Of a stretch of 64,000 nucleotides of DNA, positions 39,189 to 48,203 are shown in pieces. Numbering within the stretch: position 1 is the first letter of the stretch; each line of letters opens with the position of its first letter. Location of the stretch: the NCBI GenBank assembly GCA_009829735.1, contig CM020620.1, positions 21,550,020 to 21,614,019 of the forward strand, in the 5' to 3' direction. A program made the translations under genes and the position numbers. Source of the DNA: Pyropia yezoensis. Lineage: Eukaryota; Rhodophyta; Bangiophyceae; Bangiales; Bangiaceae. Under the pieces are notes generated by a model. That model was not told the DNA's origin. It saw only the letters and a program-made list of their open reading frames with translations, and searched no databases.

Positions 39189-40330
39189 CACGACCGCGGT
39201 CATAAGATGCGCCATGCCTGTGCCATTTTGACGAGAAAGTTACGAGAATCCTCGATGAGAATCTGGTTGCTGAAAGTCTCTAATGGGCTCGAACGGTACG
39301 GCCCATATACCATGCACGACCAACGAACTTTCTTTGAATCTTGAATATTGATATCCGCCTAGATACCCCATATAGTACAGCGTATCCGTCACTGATTGGC
39401 ACATTCACGTTAAATATGACTAATTTGCATACAAATATACTTCATGTAGTTAATAATGATTCTCGGAGTTAAATGTGACGTGCCGGTCGGAGACTTACCT
39501 GAAGCAATAGAAAGCTCCTTGAGAAGCACTTTGGGCAGCTGCCAGCCGGCGGCAGCGACAACTCCGGTCTGGGAGCGGCCCGCTGACGGTCACGGTGGCG
39601 GCGGCGGCCTCGGTGGTACCAGCGGCGGCGGCCGCCGCGGCGGGACCGGCGGCCATAGTGACGGAGGCGGCGCGGCGGCGGCGGCAGCGGAGGCAGCGCC
39701 GGGCGGGGAGCCGCCAGCCGGAGTAGCTGGCGGCGGCGCTGGTGGGGCAGCGGCCAGCCAATGGCCAGCCGGCGGCGCCGGCAGCGGCGGGGTGCCGGCA
39801 GGGACGAGCCGGCGGGGGCAGCCGCGGCAGTGGCGGCGGCACCGGCGCCGGCGCCGGCGCCGGGCGAACAGAGACTGGCGGGCGGTGGCGGTGTCCGCGG
39901 CGGCGGTGACGGCGGCGGCGGCGGCTGCTGCGGTAGCGGCGGCAGCTGCGACGGCGGCAGCGGCGGCGGCAACAGCGGTAGGCGGGGAGCGGCCAGCTGG
40001 CGGGGCTGGCGGCGGCGGCCGCGGCGGCGACGGGCTGGCTGCGGTGGCGTCAGGGGTCACGTCGGTGGCGACAAAGAGTAGGGAACAGTAGGGGACAATG
40101 GTCGACTTGGTGGCGACAGCGTAGGGGTCAGTTGTGTATACAATTGTGTGATGCCTCCCGAGTTGCTCAGGCGATTACAACATCGGAGGCTTAAAGGCCT
40201 TCAACTGCATCTCTACAGTTGCAAAAGGCAACAAACCGGCTGGACAAAGCCGTCGACACGTAACAAACTTCTCAACCGACGTGGCACCCGCCCGATGCGT
40301 GCTAAGCACCGCAATCCATTGGCGAGAGAT
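39189..40330. other. GC-rich low-complexity region without supported gene
   Basis: 39189-39480 is AT-richer and contains no gene. 39590-40060 is dominated by GGC/GCG/GGT triplets, which give long Ala/Gly frames on both strands and all phases; none is convincing as a protein. Near 39290-39320 a segment (GTGCATGGTATATGGGCC on minus) is repeated on plus at 40460-40480. Confidence 0.5.
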
Positions 40331-40387
40331 GGGCGGCTCCTGGCCTGTCGTTAGAGGCGGTCACTAACGACAGGCCAGCAGCCGCCC
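40331..40387. repeat. 57-nt hairpin with 24-bp arms
   Basis: The arms 40331-40354 and 40364-40387 are complementary with one mismatch, around a 9-nt loop. It is GC-rich and stands alone outside any ORF. It could be a miniature inverted repeat, a hairpin RNA precursor or a cruciform site. Confidence 0.8.
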
Positions 40388-40496
40388 GTGGTGGGCGAGG
40401 CCCGACTAGGATACCCAATGAGATACTTGGGTTACTAGAATTATCCGGCATCGTTGTTCGTGCATGGTACATGGGCCACGGTACAGCCGTACCTTA

Positions 40497-41387
40497 GGCC
40501 CGTTCGCAGTTGCAATCGGCGTGACGGTATATGCGCGTAACGCCGACCTGATTGGCTGTGCCCGTCCCGACGGTATACCGCAGTATAAACATACGCGGGC
40601 GCGCCGCGTATGTTTATACCGCGGTATACCGCGGTATACACTGCAGACGGCAATACTTGCAGCTACCAAATTGCGATCAGCGATGAAATTCCTTGAGACA
40701 ACTCTTTGGCCAGCGTGCTGTCATTGAAATTTGTCACTCAAGGGGTGGCACGCGCAGATGCGCCGGGCAGGGGTAGAGTTCACAGCGTCCACAACGTCCC
40801 ACAAGGCGCGGTACAAAGTGGCTGGATGCGCTCCAAACGCCGCGCAAATGTCTATGTAGCTACCGCCGCCCAAGTAGCGCAGGGCCATAGCCGCACGAAT
40901 CTCCGCCGAGAAGCCTCAACGCGGCAAGCGAGGGCGCAGGACATCGACCAGGCCGTGGAACGTGCTCTCGGACATGCGCACAGCGCGTGGAAAGAGGGCG
41001 CCGTAGCGAGCCCAGACGTGGGAAAAAGGAACAGAAGTGTATTGAAAGGGGTCCGAGAGAATACCACGGCGAGCATGTAGGGCGCCACCTACCGAAGTCA
41101 CAAACGCACTCGCACGCCAGATAGGAGTGGGGTCCATGATGCTGTTCGCCGCGCCGTGGACGGTGGATGGTCTCCGGTGGCATCCGACTTGGGCAGGGCT
41201 GGCAAACACCCCGCTCTTCTTCTAGTCACACTCATTTGTGTCTGTCAATCTCAAGGAATCTGGAGAATGTGTAGAATACTTATGTACATGGTATAACGTA
41301 TACAGCGACCCTGTCTAGTTTCTTTCGCAGCTTTTATACCGTTTATACCGTCGTCACACGTGACGGTACGCGAACTGCGAACGGGCC
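40497..41387 (-). mobile_element. PIF/Harbinger element remnant (891 bp)
   Basis: The terminal repeats GGCCCGTTCGCAGTT (40497-40511) and their complement (41373-41387) are flanked by TTA at 40494-40496 and 41388-41390, the TWA target duplication of the superfamily. Subterminal palindromes include ATACGCGGCGCGC-type sequence around 40583-40615. The interior holds only the N-terminal part of a transposase, so the element is non-autonomous. Confidence 0.85.
40716..41209 (-). pseudogene. Harbinger transposase N-terminal fragment
   Basis: From 41209 down, the frame gives FPRAVRMSESTFHGLVDVLRP and then an in-frame TGA (40916-40918). It continues with GFSAEIRAAMALRYLGGGSY and ICAAFGAHPATLYRALWDVV, the helix-turn-helix part of DDE_Tnp_4 transposases. 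A further frameshift near 40735 precedes LAKELSQGI. The catalytic DDE region is absent, because the element ends. It is a deletion derivative. Confidence 0.75.
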
Positions 41388-41390
41388 TTA

Positions 41391-41631
41391 GTATCTGTCA
41401 AGTGCTACCTACGTGACAGACCACGAAGAAATGTGAGACACTCTGGTGCCTCACAAGTTACGTTGGGCTCCAAATCGCCCTGCAGCTCTTCAGAGGCTCT
41501 TCATTTGTGACGTGGCCGCGTTCCCGCCTTGCCCTCAACCCGGGTCGCCTGGCGACGTCCGCCTTACATGCGGCTCACTGTGCACCCCCCGCCCCCCCCA
41601 TTCCCCTCTGTTTTTTCTCCCCCCTCCCCGC
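41391..41631. other. Upstream region of MED10
   Basis: 241 bp with no gene other than the 5' flank of MED10. A pyrimidine-rich stretch (about 41580-41628) directly precedes the ATG. No clear TATA box. Confidence 0.4.
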
Positions 41632-43152
41632 ATGGACCAACCCCACGGCTCGCCCGGCTCCCCACCCCCGCCCTCCGCCACGGACGAAACCCGCGGGGGC
41701 GTGAAGCGGCGAGCTGCCGCGCCGCCGGCGGTGCGGGAACTGGAGGGCGCCCTCGAGGTGGGCGCCGACGCACTCGCGGGCCTCGTCGGCGCCGTGTCTT
41801 CGTTTGGGGTAGATGGCCAGGCCGACCTATTTGCCAAGGTGTGCGTTGTTGCGCTTGCCGCGCTTGGGAGGGGGCTGGGGAGTAGGGAAGGAGTGCTGTG
41901 CGGCGTAGGGGAGGGGTGCTGTCTGTCGTGGGAGAGGGGTGCTGTGCGGCGTGTGGGCGGGGCGCTGTGTGGCGTGGGGGAGGGGTGAGCGCGCGTACCG
42001 CTCGGCTGCTTGCCGTCGCTGTTGGCTGCTGTTTTTCCCCCAACCCCTTCGGCCCATGTGCCTGGGCAGTGGATGGTGACAGTTGGTCATAGGGAACCCT
42101 CTGTTTCCTCTGCTTTTTTTTGGCAGTCGATACTGATGAGCCCCTCGCTCTCACCCCCTTCCCCGCCTTCCCTTCCTTGTGTGCCTCTCGATTTCTTTCC
42201 TCCTCTCCCCCTCGGTCTGACCACGACAGCAACGATTTTGTGAGGGACCTCCGCCAGATTGACGTGGCTGGCGCTGCCGTTCCCGACACTGTCCCCCTCG
42301 AGGTGCTCGCCGCGGTGGACCGGGGGCGCAACCCGGAAGCGGTGACAAAGGACACGCTGTACGTGCGCGCGCGTGTCCGTGGTCGTTGTTTCTGTCGCGG
42401 GTGGCAGTTTGGGGCGGTGGGGTGAGGAAGGGGGCGTGGGGATAGGGTTACAGCGTGCGGCCGGCGCTTGTCGTCGAGGGGGAGCGCGGTGCGGCCTTGG
42501 GCGGGGCAGGGGCGCAGTGTGCTCGCTTGAGAGGTGGGGGAGGGGGGGGGGTCTTGTGGGCACCTGCCGAATGGGGGGGGCCGTTTGCGGAGGGTGAGCC
42601 CGTTGACAGTTTGGTTTGTTGCTCTTGTGCGGGAGCATGTTGAGGGTGGTGGCGACGGGGATGCGAATGCTTGCGGCGGACGCTGACATTCCTTTCCTCC
42701 TGCCCCTCGTATGTCCTTTTCCGGCTGTCCACCGCCCGCTGCCCTCCGCGCCGACTTTTGCCTTGCTGCCGGTGCCGTTCTGCCTTCTGTCGGTGACGCG
42801 ACTGCAGCGAGACCTTGTCCGAGGCCAACGACATGGCGCGCGGAAAAATCGCTGTCATGGCCCACTTTCGGTATGTCCCCCCGCTCCCCCCTCCTGCGCC
42901 AGTCTTTCTTTTTTCTGCGATTGTTCTCCTTGCTGGCGGCTGCCCAACTGGTCGATGCGGGATGCTAGAGGACGGGCGGTGGCGAGTGGGTGTCTGCACG
43001 TAGGATGCTAACCGGCTGTTGGGACCTTCTTGCCGCTTGTCCCATCCACCGTCCCTTCTGTTCTCCGTTTTCCACTTGACTTCCTTGTGCTACGTAGAGA
43101 TGCGCTCACCAAGGCCGTGGAAGCTGACGCGGCGCTCCCGCGACCGCCCTGA
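41632..43152 (+). CDS. MED10: Mediator subunit 10, four exons
   Basis: A subunit of the middle module of the RNA polymerase II Mediator complex. My exon model: 41632-41840, 42230-42362, 42812-42870 and 43098-43152 (456 nt, 151 aa). Residues 1-35 are a Pro/Arg-rich extension. Exon 1 ends in ADLFAKV, exon 2 carries NDFVRDLRQIDVAG and the family signature VPLEVLAAVDRGRNPEAVTKD, exon 3 carries SEANDMARGKIAVMAHFR, and exon 4 ends the helix (ALTKAVEADAALP). The signature corresponds to VPLEV...IDQGRNP...TKD in animals and fungi, and spacing to the GKI helix is the same. Donors are GTGCGT, GTGCGC and GTATGT. The acceptor of exon 3 (GCGAG) is unusual and could be off by a few bases. Confidence 0.85.
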
Positions 43153-43505
43153 TGGCTTGCCCTCTCCCGCCCTCGAACGGGCTGCGCCCCCCATGGTCTG
43201 TGGGTGACCGTCACCGGTCTGTCGCGGACCCGTCAAGGCACTACACGAAGAGAAGCTTCATACAAGCAAAATGGCTGCTCAACACGCACGTCCCCGCCAT
43301 AAACATGCACGCGCCGACAACCCTCCGCCCCATCGAACACACTGCCTCTTCAGTCCCGTCCGCGCCCCCCACCTACACATCCCCCCCATTCATTCCACCC
43401 TCTACAGTCAGGACCTCAGCCACCGCCCTCCCCACACCAGCTGCCGCTCCGCCCCTGCCCCCATGCCACTTCTCCCAGTAGTGACCATCCGGCGCGGCTC
43501 ACCCA
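43153..43505. other. Spacer between convergent MED10 and ClpS genes
   Basis: 353 bp containing the two 3' ends. It is CA- and C-rich with no ORF of interest. It presumably holds the polyadenylation signals of both genes. Confidence 0.4.
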
Positions 43506-44243
43506 CTACCCGCTCTGGAATGACGAGTCCGGCGCAATGGAGCTGGTCAGGCCGTGCACTTGAAGACCCTTCGAGTAGTCCTCCGCCTGCGCCTTCCACG
43601 TGCTGGTGACGGTGGCCATCCCACTGCTGTGCGCTTGCATCGTGATCCGGTGAGCCTTCTTCCGCGTCACCGTCTTGACCACCTTGACGATGGACTGCGT
43701 CACGTACTCAAACGTGTGCACGTCGTCATTGTGTAGGAGGACCCGCCACACCTTCTCCTTGTCCGTCTTCTCCTTGCGTTGCGTCGACTGCTTCGTACCC
43801 GTCTTTTGCTTGGTAATGACTGCCACGCCGCCGCCGGAGGACTTGCCCCCATCGTCGAGGGCGGGACCCTTTGGGCCCCCAATCTTGGGGGCCTGCCGAC
43901 CAATGTCCGCCATGGCCGAGGGGATGTCTGCAAGGTGAAAGGGGGGGGAGCTATGGGGGGCAAGGACGCCATCGGGCGATCCCACGCCCCCCGCCGTTGC
44001 GACAGCCATCCCCACCGCCGACTGACGGACCCTCAAGGCGGGTAAAGGGAGCTCCCCGCCGAGGCGGCGGGGGCCAACGGCTGGCCGCCCGTGGCCCGCG
44101 GCCGTCCCCGGGAAAATCCGGCACACCCGCCCTGCGCCACCGTCGCGGCCCGCCACGGCCACCGCCCCGCCGGGGGGGGCGGCGGGTAGGAGCCCCAACG
44201 GACGGCAGGAGCAGCCGACACCGGCAAAGGCCACCATCGCCAC
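43506..44243 (-). CDS. clpS: ClpS-type N-degron adaptor, probably plastid-targeted (245 aa)
   Basis: ClpS delivers substrates with destabilising N-termini to the Clp protease. The C-terminal half has the signature WRVLLHNDDVHTFEYV (about residue 163 on) and KKAHRITMQAHSSGMATVTS, with the Asn-Asp pair and the His that line the N-degron pocket. The first 110 residues lack this fold and are rich in Ala, Gly, Arg and Pro, as expected for a plastid transit peptide plus linker. A Lys/Thr-rich stretch (KQKTGTKQSTQRKEKTDKEK) precedes the domain. No intron is needed. Start 44243 (MAMVAFAG) is the most upstream Met. The gene is convergent with MED10. Bacterial ClpS is about 106 aa, so the extension argues for organelle import. 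Confidence 0.85.
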   Translation of the reverse strand: MAMVAFAGVGCSCRPLGLLPAAPPGGAVAVAGRDGGAGRVCRIFPGTAAGHGRPAVGPRRLGGELPLPALRVRQSAVGMAVATAGGVGSPDGVLAPHSSPPFHLADIPSAMADIGRQAPKIGGPKGPALDDGGKSSGGGVAVITKQKTGTKQSTQRKEKTDKEKVWRVLLHNDDVHTFEYVTQSIVKVVKTVTRKKAHRITMQAHSSGMATVTSTWKAQAEDYSKGLQVHGLTSSIAPDSSFQSG

Positions 44244-44261
44244 AGCCCGCCCGCACCTGGC

Positions 44262-45080
44262 CTAACGAAAACAGGGGGGAAGCAAGTGAAGGGGGGTATG
44301 ACACGTGGGAAGGGGAAGGGGTGGGCGGAGGGGCGGGGGGAGGCGAGGGGGAGGGAGGATGTTCGGCTGGAAGGGCGGCGCTGGCGAGCGACGCCTGCGC
44401 GGGGGAGTGGGGGAGCGTGCCGGTGGTCCAGGCTTCCAAGTGGGCGGTGCGAGGGCGGAGGCGGGGAGGTTGGGCCGGTGCAGACCCAGCTCGGGTGATA
44501 GGCGCTGGCCAATCCAGGAATGAGACGACACACCATGATACTTGATGCGAGATCTTGCACTGCTCAAGACAATTATTAACGCGGATCGCGTCTTGCAGGT
44601 ACCACAGGAGTCGAAGTCTTTCGTGCTCAGCAGCACAACTGGCGCCGTCGTCCGCCTGCCCTCAAGGTTCGACCACGCCTGCCTGCGCAGGCGGCGCGCG
44701 CGGCCCACCGAGAAGGACAACACCCACCCGTCGGGGGTGAGGAGGGCGTCGAGGGTGCGGCGGAAGGAGGGGGAGGGCGAGCCGCTTGTTGTGCGCCCGC
44801 ACATAGAGGGTGGTGGGGAGACGGGGGAGGGGGGGGGGGACTCCGAACGTAACCGCCCAAGGGCGCCGCCGCTGTCACCTCCACCACCGCCGGCACTGCC
44901 GCGACCACCGCTGCCGCCGCCGCCGCCACTACGAGCGCTGCTGCCGCCACCGGTGCCGCGACCACCGCCGTTCCAATTCCAGGGGATTGAAATCGGTCTG
45001 GTGGCGGGGGGGGGGCGGCAGCAGCGGGGGCAGCACGCTCGACGTCGCCGCTGCTCGCCGTGGGCGACCTGGCGCCTCAC
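44262..45080 (-). CDS. Hypothetical ORF, GC-rich (uncertain)
   Basis: This 272-codon minus-strand frame has a moderately complex stretch (RRTLDALLTPDGWVLSFSVG, about 44755-44690 downward) between a Gly/Ser-rich N-terminus and a Pro-rich C-terminus. No family is recognised. A competing plus-strand frame (44542-45225) covers the same DNA, and both may be chance frames in GC-rich sequence. Intron-like GGTACCTGCAAG near 44600 could mean a spliced gene. Confidence 0.2.
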   Translation of the reverse strand: MRRQVAHGEQRRRRACCPRCCRPPPATRPISIPWNWNGGGRGTGGGSSARSGGGGGSGGRGSAGGGGGDSGGALGRLRSESPPPSPVSPPPSMCGRTTSGSPSPSFRRTLDALLTPDGWVLSFSVGRARRLRRQAWSNLEGRRTTAPVVLLSTKDFDSCGTCKTRSALIIVLSSARSRIKYHGVSSHSWIGQRLSPELGLHRPNLPASALAPPTWKPGPPARSPTPPRRRRSPAPPFQPNILPPPRLPPPLRPPLPLPTCHTPLHLLPPCFR

Positions 45081-45251
45081 GCTGGCGGCCCACTACTGGC
45101 CATCGCCGAAGCGGACGTGGGGCTTCGTCCGCTGCGTGCTCCCTTTGTCCTCCGCCATCGGGATGCATCGCGCGAGGAGGGCAGAGGCAATGTGCACCTT
45201 GGGCCAGTCACCTTGTGAGATGTAGTATTTGTATCGTACTCTTATTTTCTA

Positions 45252-45361
45252 ATCACGTCCCCAATCACGCGTTTTCTAGCCGAGCGTGACGTGTGATCAA
45301 GCGTTAAATCACGTAGGGGATCACGTAAAATACGTGATCTACATCACGTGCCGCGCGTGAT
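45252..45361. repeat. Cluster of ATCACG/CGTGAT motifs
   Basis: Seven copies occur in 110 bp: ATCACG at 45252, 45264, 45308, 45320 and 45343, and CGTGAT at 45333 and 45356. One pair forms an 8-bp-arm palindrome (45320-45338). Many overlap ACGTG or TACGTGAT, like bZIP-type target sites. No coding sequence. Confidence 0.75.
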
Positions 45362-45479
45362 GGATACCCAAGCCTACTTTCTCCACGTCGCAGACAACGC
45401 TCTCGCGGGCGTGGTGTCAAGTCTCAGCTCTAAGAGCCACCTCACGGGGCGCGTGATACGCGTGGAGCCCGCGCCTGCG

Positions 45480-46111
45480 CAGTGGGGTCTAAACAGGGAC
45501 CACGGAATTTCTGCGTTTGGGGTGTTCTGGCCGTGTGCAAAAGTTTAACACCCTCCTTGGTGGGGCCATAAGCAGCAGTTTTGTCCTGTTTTTGCTGTTT
45601 TCTTCTTTTCATACCGTCGGCAGGTCCGCATGCGGGGGAGAACGCGGGCGGGCCTCGCACCCGCTCGTCCTATGCCGGCGATAGGAGTTTCGGGGGGGGG
45701 GTGCGAGAGGTGGGGGCTTCCCTTACGGCAGGACGAACGGTTGGGGACTGCGGCCGCGTGCAGGACAGTCAGGGGGGGGTGCGGGAGGTCCGGGCTTCCC
45801 TTACCACAGGACGAAGAAGGTGGTTGGTGACTAAGGAGCTGCTCTTTTCACATGAACGTTCATGTGCCAAGGCAACCGGCCGCTTTCGTTGGACACCGCT
45901 GCAAAGGGCACTGAAGCAGACTGGGGAGATTTTTTTCTTCCCGTAACAAAACGGGTCTGTTTTTGCTACTCTGACATATTGCTGCCAGCGTCTGCAAGCG
46001 ACAGATTCAGTCTTGCTGCAACCCGCGGACTCACAACATTGCTCAGCAAGGAAGCAGCAGAGAATCAGACGCAGTTCGGTGTTGCGCGTGGTCCCGGCTT
46101 AGACCCCACTG
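45480..46111. mobile_element. Small TIR element, unclassified (632 bp)
   Basis: The ends CAGTGGGGTCTAA...GGGACCACG (45480-45504) and the complement at 46087-46111 match over 25 bp with about three mismatches. CAGTG-type ends recall hAT elements, but I find no 8-bp target duplication. It contains no transposase, so it would be a non-autonomous MITE. Confidence 0.55.
45692..45828. repeat. Imperfect tandem duplication, period about 78 bp
   Basis: Two copies start with a G run followed by GTGCGAGAGG (45701) or GTGCGGGAGG (45779), then GGGCTTCCCTTAC and CAGGACGAA. It lies inside the small TIR element. Confidence 0.7.
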
Positions 46112-46139
46112 CTCGGTGTGTCTTCTTAAGGGAAATGGG

Positions 46140-46145
46140 AAAAAA
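46140..46145 (-). terminator. Pol III terminator of the tRNA gene
   Basis: TTTTTT on minus, four bases after the discriminator base. This supports the reading that the gene ends after the 19-nt insertion and the CCCAC-TCTGATC segment. Confidence 0.8.
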
Positions 46146-46149
46146 TGAT

Positions 46150-46251
46150 TGATCAGAGTGGGACATTCATGAAATCATACGATTCGAACCCACGCCAACA
46201 ATGTTGACTGCGACCTGAACGCAGCGCCTTAGACCGCTCGGCCATCTGACC
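46150..46251 (-). tRNA. tRNA-Leu(CAG) with a 19-nt insertion in the T arm
   Basis: Read on minus from 46251: acceptor GGTCAGA, A box TGGCCGAGCGG, D arm, anticodon stem CTGCG/CGCAG with loop TTCAGGT (anticodon at 46215-46217), a long variable arm (CAAC/GTTG) as in class II tRNAs, T stem GTGGG and T loop TTCGAAT. Then come 19 bases that do not belong (46163-46181), followed by CCCAC (T stem, perfect partner) and TCTGATC, which pairs with the acceptor in seven of seven positions (one G-U), and discriminator A. The B box is intact. A T6 run follows at 46145-46140. There is no anticodon intron. The insertion looks like an ectopic intron at the T loop/T stem border; the mature tRNA would be 83 nt. 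Confidence 0.85.
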
Positions 46252-47088
46252 AGTTCTGATGCGAAATAGCAAATACATCATTCTATTCCCACGACAAAAT
46301 TCAGGTCTGTTCTACATAGTGAGGCGGATTAAGGCGAACTTTATCCGCGACGGCACGCTTGAACCTCTGCGTTACAACAGGACTGCGCGAGTCGTGTTGC
46401 TGGCCAACGGCATTGACTGCTTGAACTGTTTAGATAGACAACTTGATGACTGTCTTCAGCGAAAGCCTCAAGTGGGCAAGTGCATGTGTATATACCCCTC
46501 TGCTCCCAAGCTGCTCTCCCTTGCGCTTCACGCTTCACCCTTCGCCAGCGCGGCCGCCCTGATCCGCGACGGGTCGACGTCCGCCGCCCCCGCCGGTGGG
46601 GGCCGTTGTCGTCGAGCCGTGCCCCGCTTCCCCCCGGGTCCCTTTGGCGGACGACCAACGGCTCCCTCACCCCCCCTGGCCTCCACTACGATGGCCCTCT
46701 CCCGCGATGCCATGCGCCGCCCGCCGCCCGGCGTCGTCCCGTCGTCCCAGGGGCCGGCGGCGTTGTAGCGGAGACAGCCAGCGTCGTAAGAGGGGCGGGT
46801 GGGCACCACAGACGCGCGCGCCTGTGGCCCGCCCTCCTCTCGTTATAACACCATAAATTGATTATGCTCAAGCATACTTGTCCTGAGAGGTTCAGCCTGG
46901 TCGGTCGCCAGCGGTCGGGCGACGCAGTTACAAACTGCCTCCAATATCTGTTAGCGCCTACATGACCGCCGTACGGACCGCCGCGGTACTGCACCGGCTC
47001 CTGAACCGTGTGGGGTCCTTTGAGCAGGCTACGGTCGCGGGCATTATAGTTTAGTTTTTATTCTGGCACTCCCACTTTCCCTCATTGC
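46252..47088. other. Intergenic region between tRNA-Leu and the sterol desaturase-like gene
   Basis: The plus-strand frame 46259-46768 (169 codons) has no recognisable domain and becomes Pro/Ala-rich after residue 90. I do not call it a gene. 46860-47050 is of ordinary composition, with no feature I can name. Confidence 0.4.
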
Positions 47089-48072
47089 TCAGTTCGTCTT
47101 GGCCTTCCGCCTCCTTGGCAGCTCCCCCCCCTCCCGCACGAGCGTGCCACACGCCCAGTCCCACGCCATGGTAAACTGCCAATAGTTTCCCCCCCCCCCG
47201 TGGTGCCGCGCGTGGCCCCCCCCCCCCATGAGCCCCCACGCTCCCCTGCTCTCCCCCACCCCATCGTGGACGAGGATAGACCAGACGCTGAGGGCGGCCA
47301 TGAACGCCGCGTACGCCCCCCGGTGGACGGGCACGACGAACGGGAAGGCGTGAAAGTAGAGGCCCTGCGCGTAACCGTCGAGGGGGTGAAAAGCCAACGT
47401 CAACGCGGCAAACGGGGTGGGCGACCCCACCGCGTGGTAGGCGGCGTGCAGGCGCGCCAGCGCCGGCACCCTGTGGAGGGCCCGGTTCTCCCAGTACGAG
47501 TAGGTCTCGCCGACGGCGAGAAAGGCGACGGCCGTGGCCACCGCGTACGCGGCGCCCCCCGGGTGGTCGCCCACCGCCGCGTAGCGCCGGTCGGCGCCCG
47601 CGGCGGCGGCCACGTCCCACGGCGCCGCCAGCAGGGACATGACGCCCAGGGACCACACCGACGACGCGGCGTGGCGGCGGAGCGTCGCCGCCGCCGCCGC
47701 GTCGAGGGTGTAGCCCGGGTGGCACCGCCGGCGGCAGAGGTAGAAGGTCACGGCCTAGTCGACCGTCGCCAGCACCCCAAGCAGCACCAGCGCGATTGCA
47801 TAGTTGGCCACCCACACCCGCGCCGTGCGAGCGACGACGTCGGCGGTCGCCGCGTGCGCGGCCGACCGGCCGCACGCGGCGGCGCCGCCGCCGAGCGCGC
47901 GGGCCGCCACGCTGACGAGGGTGGCGGCGCCCCCGCCGCCGCCGCCGCCGCAGCCGCAGCCGGGGGGGGAAAGGCCGACAAACACCCGCCGTGCGGTCGA
48001 CAGGGCCGCGCCGGCGGGCGCGGTCGCGGCCACCACCGGCCTCAGCGAGTCGACAATGCAGAGCAGATCCAT
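47089..48072 (-). pseudogene. Sterol C5-desaturase/fatty acid hydroxylase-like, in-frame stop
   Basis: The fold is that of ERG3/SC5D-type membrane di-iron enzymes, which introduce the C5 double bond in sterols. ATG 48072 (MDLLCIVDSL) starts a frame with a membrane helix (NYAIALVLLGVLATVD) broken by TAG at 47755-47757. The same frame continues with VTFYLCRRRCHPGYTLD, SYWENRALHRVPALARLHAAYH, GSPTPFAALTLAFHPLDGY and GHARHHGGGGNYWQF. The first histidine box normally reads W-x-HR-x-LH; here it is WENRALH, and the HH of the second box is YH. With the stop, two metal ligands are missing, so the gene is probably dead or non-catalytic. A short intron or sequencing error at the stop is possible. The 1,384-bp array starts 132 bp upstream. 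Confidence 0.7.
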
Positions 48073-48203
48073 GCGGGGGGGGAGGTTCAGGGGGTGGCCA
48101 ACAAACTGCCAGGGAAAGTGCAGCAGGAGAGTTGGGGGTTGCGCAATCAAGTGGTAGACCTGTTGTGAAGGAGAGGAAGCTCGAAAGGGGGTTGTCGGTA
48201 CCC

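Noticed and set aside
39456..40091. 211-codon Ala/Gly-rich ORF
   Set aside because: GGC-type triplets give equally long frames in several phases and on both strands, so openness carries no information.
46150..46251. 3'-truncated tRNA pseudogene, or permuted tRNA
   Set aside because: The missing T-stem and acceptor strands are present 19 nt further on and pair fully. No 3' half lies upstream of the 5' end, so an ectopic intron is the simpler reading.
46259..46768. 169-codon ORF with GIDCLNCLDR, loosely like a phosphoinositide phosphatase motif
   Set aside because: The Cys-x5-Arg loop does not fit, the rest is unrelated and Pro/Ala-rich, and the frame begins in the tRNA 5' flank.
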